From contig CP154956.1 of the NCBI GenBank assembly GCA_039621445.1, positions 73,443,126 to 73,507,125 on the forward strand: DNA of 64,000 nucleotides. The letters are read 5' to 3'. Shown piece after piece: positions 20,266 through 31,300 of this stretch. The stretch comes from Euglena gracilis. Its lineage: Eukaryota > Euglenida > Euglenophyceae > Euglenales. A program made the position numbers and the translations under genes. Below the pieces are notes generated by a model. The model was given only the letters and a program-made list of their open reading frames with translations. It searched no databases and had not been told where the DNA came from. The stretch's first letter is position 1; each line of letters begins with the position of its first letter.

Positions 20266-20979
20266 CCGTTTTTTTTCCAAAGAAATTTTGTAGGACCGGC
20301 AAAAGGGGTCATTTTTGGGGATTCAAAATATCTCGAAAACGCTGGGGAGTTGAGAAAAAGTAAAGAGTACCTCATTCCACAACTTTGGGATGCCCTATCC
20401 ACCAGTATACGCGGTTTGGGCCAACTCCCCACCTGGGCCGAGATATGGCCTTTTTTCGGTCCAAATGGCCGTCCAAATGGAGGCTAGGCCAAATGGTCCA
20501 AAGGGGGGCGAGGCGCGCCGCGCGGGGGGGGCCCGGGCCCCCCCCCCCCCCCCCCCCCCGCGGCCCCTGCGCGGCCGCCCGCGCGGCCGCTCGCCCCCCC
20601 CCTGGACCCCCCCCCTCCCCCCACTGTGCCTAGCATAGCCAAGAAAAAATTTTTTGGCGAAAAATCGCGATTTTTGAGGCCCAAAAATGACCAAAAATGA
20701 CCATTTTCGGACATAAGATGGCAAATTAGGGGGCCGCGCGGCCAAAAAAGCACTTTTTTGGTCAAAAATGGCCCAAAAATGGCAAAAAATGACCACTTTT
20801 TGGACCCGAAAATCACCGATTTTAGGATGCGTTCCGCCCGCGCGGCCGCCCTCGGACCCCCCTCCCCCCCCCTCCCCCCCGCGCGGCCGCCCGCGCGGCC
20901 GCTCGCCCCCCCTCACCCCCCCCCCCCCGCTGTGCCTAGCCTCCGTTTTGTACAGTTTTCCCACTGTACGACTTAGTCG
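20266..20979. other. C-run and CGCGGCC-rich interval, no gene
   Basis: 20510-20620 and 20838-20935 repeat GCGCGGCCGCCCGCGCGGCC blocks with long C runs. Proline/glycine-rich frames on both strands follow from composition. Confidence 0.6.
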
Positions 20980-21115
20980 TTTTCGGGCCAAAAAATCGAA
21001 AAAATCGAAATTTTTTTTTCGCCCAAAACCATGTTTTTTGGCCTCCCGGACCCAGAAAAAGTGTTTTTGAGCTGAAAATGAGCGTTTTTCGACCCGCCAG
21101 CGCCCCATTTTGGCT

Positions 21116-21474
21116 CCCGGATCTGGCCTGGGGGGGGTAGTGGGGGTCGACCATGGTCGACCCACGGTAGCCTCGGTCGCCGTCGGTTGCTCTCGGTCGG
21201 GGGGGGGGGTAGTGGGGGGGGTCGACCGAGGCGACCCTGGGGGTCGACCGAGGGCGACCATGGTCGACCCCCACCCCACGACGGGAAACCCCCCCTAGTA
21301 GGGGGGCGACCATGGTCGACCCCCCCCACGACGGGAAACCCCCCCCCCCCTAGTAGGGGGGCGACCATGGACGACCCCCACCCCACGACGGGAAAACCCC
21401 CCGGTAGGGGGGTTTTCCATGGTCGACCCCCACCCCACGACGGGAAAACCCCCCTGGGGAGGGGGGGACCTCGA
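21116..21474. repeat. left inverted arm: GTCGACCATGGTCGAC array
   Basis: Units of about 50 bp with CGACCATGGTCGACCCC then ACGACGGGAAA and C-runs. The whole arm is the inverse of 23150-23600, including the outer GGGGGTAGTGGGGGTCGACC end. Confidence 0.85.
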
Positions 21475-23029
21475 ATCACCTGTGTTGCCGAACCGGTTTG
21501 GAAGCCAATCCCTTTTGTTGCTCAACTGTTCCAGGGCCCCAAAATAACAAAATCCCCTGTGTTGCCGAACCGTTTTGGAAGCCAATCCCTTTTGTTGCTC
21601 AACTGTCCCAGGGCCCCAAAATAACAAAAATCCCCTGTGCTGCCGAACCGTTTGGGAAGCCAATCCCTTTTGTTGCTCAACTGTCCCAGGGCCCCAAAAT
21701 AACAAAATCCCTTGTGCTGCCGAACCGTTTTGGAAGCCAATCCCTTTTGTTGCTCAACTGTCCCAGGGCCCCAAAATAACAAAATCCCTTGTGATGCCAA
21801 ACAGTTTTGGAAGCCAATCCCTTTTGTTGCTCAACTGTCCCAGGGCCCCAAAATAACAAAATCCCCTGTGCTGCCGAACCGTTTTGGAAGCCAATCCCTT
21901 TTGTTGCTCAATTGTTCCAGGACCCCATAATAACAAAATCCCCTGTGTTGCCGAACCGTTTTGGAAGCCAATCCCTTTTGCTGCTCAACTGTCCCAGGGC
22001 CCCATAATAACAAAATCCCCTGCGTTGCCGAACCGTTTTGGAAGCCAATCCCTTTTGATGCTCAACTGTTCCAGGGCCCCAAAATAACAAAATCCTCTGT
22101 GTTGCCGAACCGTTTTGGAAGCCAATCCCTTTTGTTGCTCAACTGTCCCGGGGCCCCAAAATAACAAAATCCCCTGTGCTGCCGAACCGTTTTGGAAGCC
22201 AAAACCTTTTGTTGCTCAAATGTTCCACGACCCCAAAATAACAAAATCCCCTGTGCTGCCGAACCGTTTTGGAAGCCAATCCCTTTTGTAGCTCAACTGT
22301 TCCAGGGCCCCAAAATAACAACATCCCCTGTGCTGCTGAGTGGTTTTGGAAGCCAATCCCTTTTGTTGCTGAACTGTCCCAGGGCCCCAAAAAAACAAAA
22401 TCCCCTGTGTTGCCGAACCGTTTTGGAAGCCATTCCTTTTGTTGCTCAATTGTTCCAGGACCCCAAAATAACAACATCCCCTGTGCTGCTGAGCGGTTTT
22501 GGAAGCCATCCCTTTTGTTGCTCAACTGTCCCAGGGCCCCAAAATAACAAAAATCCCCTGTGCTGCCGAACCGTTTTGGAAGCCAATCCCTTTTGTTGCT
22601 CAACTGACCCAGGGCCCCAAAATAACAAAATCCCCTGTGTTGCCGAACCGTTTTGGAAGCCAATCCCTTTTGTTGCTCAACTGTCCCAGGGCCCCAAAAT
22701 AAAAAAATCCCTTGTGCTGCCAAAGAGTTTTGGAAGCCAATCCCTTTTGTTGCTCAACTGTCCCAGGGCCCCAAAATAACAAAATCCCCTGTGCTGCCGA
22801 ACCGTTTTGGAAGCCAATCCCTTTTGTTGCTCAACTGTCCCAGGGCCCCAAAATAACAAAATCCCCTGTGTTGCCGAACCGTTTTGGAAGCCAATCCCTT
22901 TTGTTGCTCAACTGTTCCAGGGCCCCAAAATAACAAAATCCCTTGTGCTGCCAAACCGTTTTGGAAGCCAATCCCTTTTGTTGCTCAACTGTCCCAGGGC
23001 CCCAAAATAACAAAATCCCCTGTGTTGCA
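21475..23029. repeat. 77-bp satellite, about 20 copies
   Basis: The unit holds TGTGTTGCCGAACCGTTTTG, GAAGCCAATCCCTTTTGTTG, CTCAACTGTCCCAGGGCCCC and AAAATAACAAAATCCC. Copies are exactly 77 bp with few exceptions (short units near 22430-22500). Because 77 is not a multiple of three and the unit has no stop in some frames, it produces nested 60-190-residue frames on both strands that are not genes. Confidence 0.98.
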
Positions 23030-23149
23030 ATTTTTTTTGACCTCTCAAAGCCAAATTTTTGACCCCCCCTTATTTGACCCCCCCCTTAATTGAGCATTTG
23101 GGGGGTCCTTTAGGTCGTAGGTGTGCTCAAATAAGGGGGGGGTAGTGGT
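23030..23149. other. spacer between satellite and right arm
   Basis: Contains a mirrored TTATTTGACCCCCCCC and AAATAAGGGGGGGG pair; no gene. Confidence 0.5.
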
Positions 23150-23600
23150 ATCAAAATCCCCTTCGAAATGGGGGGGGGGGGTTCCCGTCGTGGGGTGGGG
23201 GTCGACCATGGTCGCCCTTCAAAAGGGGGGGTTTCCCGTCGTGGGGTGGGGGTCGACCATGGTCGCCCCTGAAAGGGGGGGGGGTTCACGTCATGGGGTG
23301 GGGGTCGACCACGGTCGCCCCTGAAATGGGGGGTTCCCGTCGTGGGGTGGGGGTCGACCATGGTCGCCCCTGAAAGGGGGGGGGGTTCCCGTCATGGGGT
23401 GGGGGTCGACATGGTCGCCCCTGAAAGGGGGGGGGGTTTCCCGTCGTGGGGTGGGGGTCGACCATGGTCGCCCTCGGTCGACCCCCACAACCGAATACGG
23501 CCTGGCCTCGGTCGACCCCCACAACCGAGGGCGACCGAGGGCGACCGAGGGCGACCGTGGGTGGACCATGGTCGACCCCCACTACCCCCCCCCCAGGATG
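23150..23600. repeat. right inverted arm: GTCGACCATGGTCGCC array
   Basis: Six units of about 57 bp: GTTCCCGTCGTGGGGTGGGG, GTCGACCATGGTCGCCCCTG, AAA and a G-run. Inverse of the left arm at 21116-21474. Confidence 0.85.
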
Positions 23601-25119
23601 TAGCTACCCCTCCCCCATTTTGGTTCGCCAACCCATTGACTTTGGATCAAAACCGGGTCAAAAAAGTCGAAAAAAATCGAAAAAAAATTTCGCCCAAAAC
23701 CATGCTTTTTGGCCTCCCGGACCCGGAAAAAGTGTTTTTGAGCTGAAAATGAGCGTTTTTCGACCCGCCAGTGCCCCATTTTGGTTCGCCAACCCATTGA
23801 CTTTGGGTCAAAACCGGGTCAAAAAAGTCGAAAAAAAATCGAAAAAAATATTTTGGCCCAAAACGATGTTTTATGGTCTCCCAAACCCAGAAAACATGTT
23901 TTTGGGCGTTTTTCGCAGGCCGGGCCGGAGTGGTCCCCCAAAGAGCTCAGCTCTACGTCACACCCTGGTCCTTAGCTGCAAATTCATGCACACCTACAAT
24001 CAAACACTAGGATCCTCAATGTGCATCAGGATTTTAGGGATATTACCTGACACCGCAATTCCTAATCCAAAAAAAAACCAACGGCGGTTTTTTTGAAACA
24101 AAAAAAACGCAGTTTATGGTTTTTTTTCAAAAAAATACACCATCCCTGGGTCCGGCCAACCAGGACGGCCCGACCATGTGTTGTTCAAAATCTCGGCAAC
24201 ATGAAAACATGCATCTTGACTTCGCTTCCAAAGCTCTTTTTTTTTTTTTCAAGAGCTCTTTTTGGGGATGGAAAATTGCATTACCGTCAGCTGCCCTTCG
24301 GGCGGCAATATTTTTTTTTGTTCCACACAAATCCTAAGACACAAATCCTAAAACACAAAAAGGCGTCACCGTCTCTTGCAGCTTGTTGGGCGGCTCTTCC
24401 AAATTGTGATGGATTGGTGCCATAATGTAAAAAGTGTCGCTTTTTTTGTTACATCCGGCGCCATCTTTCAAAGAAGCACTACCGCTTCGCCGCCCTTCTG
24501 GCGGCTTGAAAGCTTCCAAGTTGTGATGCATCAGTGTCATAATGTCAAAAATTGCCACATCCTTTTTGTTATATTCAACACCATCTTTCAAAAAAGAAAA
24601 AGCACTACCATTTCACCGCCCTTCGGGCGGCTCGAAAGCTTCCAAGTTGTGATGGATTGGTGTTATAATGCCGAATATTGCCATTTTTTTTGTTACATTG
24701 GGGCGATGGCAGTACAGTTGGGGTTTTTTGGGGACCCCCCCTCCCCCCCCCTGTACAGTTGGGATTTTTGGGACCCCCCCCCCCTAGTGCCGAACGGTCA
24801 GAGACAGATGGCCTTTTTGGACCAAAAATGGCCTTTTTGGACCAAAACAAGGCCATAAAAATTTTTTCCGGCGCCTTCGGCGCCGGTTTTTGGCCAATTT
24901 TTGAGGGGGGGGGGTTGGCAGTACAGTTGGGACCCCAGGACCCTCCCCCCCCCCCTGTGTTGAGACAGTACAGCAAAAAGTGCCAAAAAATGCAAAAAAT
25001 CAGACCTCGGGACCCCCCCTCCCCCCCCTGCCAAAGCCCCATTCAATGCCATCTTTCAAAAAAAAGCACTACCGTTTTGCCGCCCTTCGGGCAACGGGGG
25101 AAAAAAATGGTTCAGTCTT
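23601..25119. repeat. CGCCCTTCGGGCGG hairpin repeats
   Basis: After two ~140-bp units (to 23935), an about 120-bp repeat appears at 24275, 24395, 24480, 24600 and 25060. It consists of CACCATCTTTCAAA, GCACTACCRYTTCRCC, a GCCCTTCGGGCGGC hairpin, and TCCAAGTTGTGATGGATTGG, in more or less complete form. 24868-24886 is a GGCGCCTTCGGCGCC hairpin. No gene seen. Confidence 0.7.
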
Positions 25120-26114
25120 GTCGAGGATCTCGCCCCCCCCCCCCGAGAAAAAATCACTTCTACACCCCTGCAAGCAAGGTCCAAGACGAACGTTTGGAGG
25201 GCACCATGCCGCCGCAAAATATGGTTTTTAGGGCAGCAGACAAGGTGATTTCCTCCAACATCCATTTGTTGATGCTAGCGAGAGCATTCGGCAAGGAGCC
25301 AACCGGCGTTGTCGGGCAAACTTGGCACCCCACTGACCATTGAGTCAGTTCTCTGAATTCCGCCAGTGGAATGAGGGTTTTCAGGGAACAGAGGGGTTGA
25401 CCGCCAAGCCATGGCTTGCGGCCTCCGATAGCATGTGAAACGTAAAGAGTCATTTACTGCAAAACTAGCTAATAGCAGGTCTGCCCAGATCCTTACGGCC
25501 TCATGCGTCCACCACTTTTGTTTCACCATTTTAGGAGACAAGGAACTCGTTTTGCTTGGGTCCGTTTGGAGGTCACCCAGATAGTCTAAACATTCGGTAA
25601 GGCCCGACATCATCAAGCTTTGGAACTGGGGGCAGACACTCAGAAAGTTTTAAGAGAGTGGGGCAGACCCCATTCGTCTTTTGGACAGGAACGGTGGTGG
25701 GGCGAACCAAGTCCACCGACTAGTGGCACTGCCTACTGGATTTGCCAGTCTGGGGTTACGGATGTGTGCAGATGGGCTGGGCCCTGAGAAGGTCAGGAGA
25801 ACCCGCTATTGGTCATGAAACGGCCGGGGTTCTGGCGGGCGGGCCAAGGTGAGTGGCGGCTGCCTTGAGGGCGTGCCGGTCCGTACTCTGTGGGACTGAG
25901 GTTCCGGGGTGTCAGCCCTGTGGCGCTGCTCCGGCTCGTGCCGCGTTTCGTGTGTGCCACGTTGGGGTGGCTTTGTGGGCCACCTGCCGGTGTGTTGGGA
26001 CGGGTCTCGGCTGGTTTTTGGGGTGATGTGGCGATGTGGTGATAAATGGGGAGTGCCACGTTTCCGGCGGTGCTTTCATGGAGGTCAGCGAAGGAAGTGC
26101 TTGGGGCGCAGCAT
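25120..26114. other. no gene recognised; probable LINE 3' flank
   Basis: A 113-residue minus-strand frame (25616-25275) and others show no family I recognise. 25700-26114 lies just downstream of the minus-strand LINE coding end and is likely its 3' untranslated part. Confidence 0.35.
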
Positions 26115-26831
26115 CTACACCACTTGGCGGAAAAGGGCCAGTGCCAATAGCTGATAGCTTTCGGCCTGTTGTGTGGAGCGTATATCGCCCTGATCCCAGG
26201 CGGTGGTCCGTTTCACCATCCGCACACCAAATACGACATCCCATGTCGCAACGGCGGCTGGTCGTTCGCCACGCCAGCCATGGGCACGTGGGGAGGACTG
26301 GGCCCGGAGAGTGCCAAGCTCCTTGCCCCGTCGTTTAAGAAAGATCCTCCACCGTTCCCTCGAGCCGCTCCTTTCTGCTGCTTGCCATCCGTGCGCCACG
26401 GTGAGGTCAACCGCTGTAGGCTTGCCATCTTGCCACGTGGCGAGTAGCAGGTCGGCTGGCCGGAGAGAGGTGTCTGGTTGGTTGGGCACCGGGACTTTGC
26501 GTTGGACACTTTGGCCGTTTGCGGACAGAAGGTTAAACAGAGTGTCCTGGACGGCGTTGTGTCTGTTGGCGAAGTTGTTCTGAATGCAGCACATCTCGTG
26601 GTCACCGTGTACGTCGGTAACGTTCTGGCAGCCCGCACACGTCCCGGCGGAGTCGGCCAGTGGCAGTCCCAGCCACCACTTCAGCCCGAGGCGGTAGTCT
26701 GCCGCATCGACTGTGGTGTGGAGGGCTTCGTTGGGCGCAACTGCCATCCATCCGTGACCGATGCCATGTGCCTGTTCCATTAGGCGGGCCTGGTCTCTTG
26801 GTGGGATTCGGTTCGGAGACCCCATCCTCAT
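26115..26831 (-). pseudogene. non-LTR retrotransposon polymerase, C-terminal part
   Basis: The 238-residue frame has the layout seen at the end of many LINE polymerases of protists and algae. It has a segment GHGWMAVAPNE, a zinc-knuckle-like C-x2-C followed by DVHGDHEMCC and RHNAVQD, and then a PD-(D/E)XK-like region (RPADLLLATW and AVDLTV, with D and the later D-x-T as candidate catalytic positions). The reverse-transcriptase core should lie upstream (higher coordinates), but only a frameshifted stub (about 26880-26830, VRELFRLFNEDG) remains. This is therefore a 5'-truncated copy, the usual fate of LINEs. It lies 1.5 kb upstream of the eIF3c start on the other strand. Confidence 0.7.
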
Positions 26832-26889
26832 TAAAAAGGCGAAACAGTTCGCGGACAGTAACGGTTCGCACTCAACTGATCCTCAAAGA

Positions 26890-28293
26890 ATTGACAGGAC
26901 GGATGATTTTATTCAACGCGTTATCAAAATCTTTTTAAAAATTTTGTGGCTTATTGATTCGTGGTAAAAAATGATTCAAATTTTTTGTCGTTTTTGGCAC
27001 TTTGCAGGGCAGTTTGCAGACAGCCATGCTCCATGCGATGACTGGCTGGAGCAAAATCACCATCCCCAAATGAACCGAGACGAAAATCATGGAAACCGCC
27101 CCCATTTTCCCCGTGTTTTTTTTTCGTATTTCCCATATCTCCCTCATACTTTTTGTCCCACGTACTTTTCCTCAACCCTTAAGGGGTGCAACTCTCTGGG
27201 GTGGTAAAATTTCACACAATAAACAAGAATGCATCTTCATCACAACTGGGAAAAAAATTTCCATTTTCCCAAAAACGTGAGTTAAAATTAAAAAAAATTC
27301 CCATTACGATGGTGTGTGGTGTGTGGACTTGTGGAATGTGACCTTCAATGTGACCTTCAATGTTTGGTGCCTGGGCACAATGGGGGGGATTCCCCTGCAC
27401 TTGTTCGCTGCATGACCGCCACCCAAAAATTTACAAGTCGGTGCGGGTTATTTGAAGGAGTAGGGTTAGGGCAAAATGGAGTGGGGTGGGGTGGGGTCCC
27501 GCCAAATGTGCCAGATTTTTTTTTGGAAATTGACAGGGGGAATCTTGTTCGCTGCACGACCGTCACCCAAATGAGTGATCAGGGTTCAGGCAATTTGGTC
27601 AGAAGCAACAAAACAATACCCGAAAGGAAGGTCCAGGACCCCCCTCCTTTTCTTTTCAGAAGGGTCTCGGGACGTGAAGTTTTCTACCAAGCCCCAGGGG
27701 GGTTTCTCCCCGTCCCCCGCGCCTATGTCCCCGCGGCCCGGGTTGCAACCCCTGCCAATATTAATGCAGAACAATGCTAAGAAATAGTAAAATAGTAAAA
27801 TAAAGATTTTCTACAAGCTCAGGAACATGGCTTTTTTGATGACCCGGGGGGGGGGGTCCAGCTCAAAGGTTGGATAATTTCGGCTGGAAAAGGCTGCTGG
27901 CTGACCCTGTCCCCCCACTGGGGTCCCGGGCTGGGCTGGGCAGACGGATACCAAAAAAATCGAATTGCAAAAATGTCCAAGGCAAAAATGTTCGAAGGGA
28001 AATATTTTCTTTCAAAAAAACGCCGTCCATGAAAAGTGCCCTGGAATTTCTAAAAACAACCTTGAAACCCCCAAGACTTGGGGCAGGGGGCAAAATTTGG
28101 GTATAAATTGCCCCCCCCCCCAGAGTTAGTCACCCCCCCCCCCCTATTAGTCACCCTTGGCCAAATTGCCCTCCCAAGGGGGTGACTAACTGGGGGGGGG
28201 GGGGCATGGTAAGTGCCATCCATAGGTGGGGGGCCAAACCACCCGACCCCCCTTGAAAACCTCTGACGTTTCCCCCAAGGTCCAGACAACAAA
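26890..28293. other. upstream region of eIF3c
   Basis: Should hold the eIF3c promoter and leader. GACCGYCACCCAAA follows CTTGTTCGCTGCAYGACCG-like words at 27396 and 27546, a short duplication. C- and G-runs at 28110-28145 and 28190-28205 make a possible stem. The bases before the start codon (CAACAAA) are a good initiation context. No core promoter motif is clear. Confidence 0.4.
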
Positions 28294-28353
28294 ATGAGCA
28301 AGTGGTTCAGGAACAAGGATGCCGATTCTGACGAAGAAGAAGAAAGTGAGGAG
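28294..28353 (+). CDS. EIF3C: eIF3c exon 1
   Basis: 20 codons, MSKWFRNKDADS then six acidic residues. Phase 0 donor GAG|GTGTGG; the intron is only 41 bp, the smallest in the gene. Confidence 0.9.
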
Positions 28354-31300
28354 GTGTGGTGTGTATCCCTTCAAGGGTTCACTTTTTTTGCCAGGAAAGC
28401 TCTTCCAAGTCAGAGTCCTCTGAAAGCGAAGAAAGCGGCTCAGGATCAGGGGACAGTGATGAGAGTGAGAATGAAAGCGATGATTCTGGCGAAGGAATGG
28501 CAGAAAGTGCCCCAAATGTGAGTCGGTTCTTGAAGCGGCACGACAAGGAAAGCGATTCTGATGAAGATCGGGTGCATCTTTAGTTTCATTCACATCCCTT
28601 GCTTTCCCCCTCTTTTGAAGGCTGGCGGTAAAGTGCTGAGTAAAGACAACAAGAGACATGTTGAACTGGAAAAAATCTACAGTGCCTTGAAGGAACACAT
28701 GAAAGTGAGTGATGTCAAATCAGCCCAGGAGGACATGGAGAAGATGGTGAAGAAGTACGGAGGTGGTGTTGAGGTATGCACGCTGTGTTGAATTGCTGCT
28801 TCACCCCCAAAAATATCCCCCCCCCCCTTATTGTCTGTCCGACCTGCCTCCCGGATGCCCAAATGGACAACGAGGGGGGGGACATTGAGGGGGGTACACA
28901 GGGAGAACAAAAAAAAATCAGACATGCAGCCAGAAAAATCTTCCATTGGCCGGGGCCCACATGCCACACAGCTGGATGACTTTTCAAGAAACCTCATCAC
29001 CGACATTACCACAAAAAGGGGGGGGGGGCGGACGCCGGTTCTGTCCTGAACGCGGCGTCCCGGACCAGGCTTCTTTTAAGACCCCGGGGGGGGGGGGGGG
29101 TCCGGCCCGGACCTACCCACCCACCCCCTCCCCCCGGGGGGGGTCATCTGACTTAAAAAGAAGCCTGTCCGGGACGCCAGGTTCAGGACAGTACCGGCGC
29201 CCGCCCCCCCTTGTTTAAAGCGGCGTTTTAGAGACGCCGGGTTCAGGACAGAACCGGCGTCCCCCCCCTTTGGGCCAGGTACGACTTAGAAACCCACGTA
29301 TTTGTGTTCCCCTTCAGGCTTTCTTTAGCACAATGATGGGCAGTTCCCTCGCCGTTGTAGTCTGCAACGCTATGCCCGCCAGCCCAACCAGTGCCCAATT
29401 TTTGGCAGGGTCGACACCGCCCTCTTTGGGGACCCTTTTGCCAAGAAACCGAGGGCCAGGGGTGGTCAGGAAAAGGCTGCACAGGGTAGTTTCGGCCCTT
29501 TGCAGGATTTTCAAAAAAGTCTGGACCACAAAAATTGCGTCATCGAAAAATTGGATGACTGGTTTACGGCCTTCGCAAAATTCACGGTGGAGTATTTTTT
29601 TGATACTCCACAAGAAAAAGCGGACGGTTTGTCCCAGCGGCAACAACTTTGTGCCGAAGCGGGGGTTGCAATGCGGTGTTGGGCGCCGACAACGCTGAAA
29701 ACCAACTTAAATGGTGCGGCAGCGTTTTACAAGAAAGCCGGAGGCATCGGAACGGTCGTTCCAGGGGAAGCAAGTTTGTTCCCCAAATTCAACGAATTTT
29801 GGAGTGATGCCAACCGCCGGGAACGCCAACTGGCGGCCCAGCGGGAGGAAATTGCCGTGCTTTCTGAGGCTGAGCTGGAAAAACGGTACTTGTCTGTTAT
29901 CGCACGACATACCCCCCCTTTTGGTTATCGCACGACACCTTATTTTTAGTCCTATGGGGTTATTTAAGGAGTAGGGTTAGGTGCGCACAGGCCATGTAGC
30001 GCAACATGGCCTGTGCGCACCTAACCCTACTCCTTCAATAACCCCATATTAACCCAAAAAAAGGGCGTCGTGCGATAACCAAAAGGGGGTATGTCGTGCG
30101 ATAACAGACAAGTACCGGAAAAACTGGTGGACAGCACAAATTGGCGGTCATTTTTGGAAGCACAGCGGACAAATGTGCGGGTGGTAACCACGGAGGTAAA
30201 AGTGGAGGGTTTTCAGTTGCACTGTTTGTGGTTTCGCTCTGAAAACTCGTGGGGACAAGCGCCCCGTCATGTGTGATGTGTGTCACGAACCGCCACCTGT
30301 CGTGTGCTGGTCTTGTGATGCCCCCCCCGGTATGGCTCTTGGTATTGCTCTCGTTGTGAGGGTGCACCCCGTCCTGTTTCCCCATCGTAATGTGTTTGCT
30401 TACCGGCAGTACGTTTTGCCCTGTAATCGCTGTGGCTGTGGCAACCTGTATGCCTAGCAATCCCCTCCCCCTCCCCCTGGAAACTTCAGAAACGCTCAGC
30501 TGCTGCCGCCACTGATCAATCATATTCTGGCACTCTGCAGTTCTGCCTCCCATCCCTCTTCAGACAAGGAAATTTTCGTTGCTGCGGTCGCATACGTACA
30601 TTTTTTGGGATAAAAAAAACTCCAGATCCGGACGCCAGGCTTTGGACAGAACCGGCGTTCCTAACGCCGGGCTTTAAGACAGAACCCGTGTCCGGAAAAC
30701 CCATGGGGGGGGACGCCAGTTCTGTCCTGAACCCGGCGTCTCAAACGCCGGTTTAACCTTGGGAACTGTGTGTTTTCAATGGAGGTTAGGCAGGGGTGGG
30801 GGGGGGGGGGTTGGGGGCTTCGCCCCTAAAGGAATTTCAATGGAGAAACTTCACCGGTGAAGTTCACCGCCATGTATTTCCAATGAAGAGGGGGGGGGGC
30901 AGGGTTCGATATAAGGAGGGCGTACATGGTTTAGGTGGGGGGGGGTGTCCCCCCCCACCCCCCCCCCTCCGAGGCCGCAGGGGGGGGTCCGGACCACCCC
31001 CCCCCCCACCTGCAAGGGGGGTCCGGACCGACCCTGGGGGGCAAAAATTGACCCCCCCCAAAAAGGGTCATTTTTTTCCTCCGGCGCTTCGCGCCGAAAA
31101 TTTTTTGCATTTTTGGCACATTTTTGCCCCAAAAGTGCCCAAAATGGCACTTTTGGTCGTTTTGGGGGGTCAAAAATTTTCGGCCCGGCGCTTCGCGCCG
31201 GGCCGAAAATTCGGCCACCCTGACCCGGGGGGGTGGGGGGGTCCCGACCGAAGAACCCAAAGTTCACCGCCTGATCTCCAATGCTCCCCTACCGCTTTGT

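Noticed and set aside
20395-21279. 294-residue minus-strand frame
   Set aside because: Pro/Gly/Arg-rich from C- and G-runs and ~140-bp repeats; no domain and no conserved homologue among copies.
22139-22779. About 195-residue frames on both strands
   Set aside because: Generated by the 77-bp satellite, which is open in several frames.
21475-23029. CRISPR-like array
   Set aside because: Units are contiguous 77-bp repeats with no unique spacers; the sequence is eukaryotic.
25275-25616. 113-residue minus-strand frame
   Set aside because: No recognisable domain; no support from neighbouring copies.
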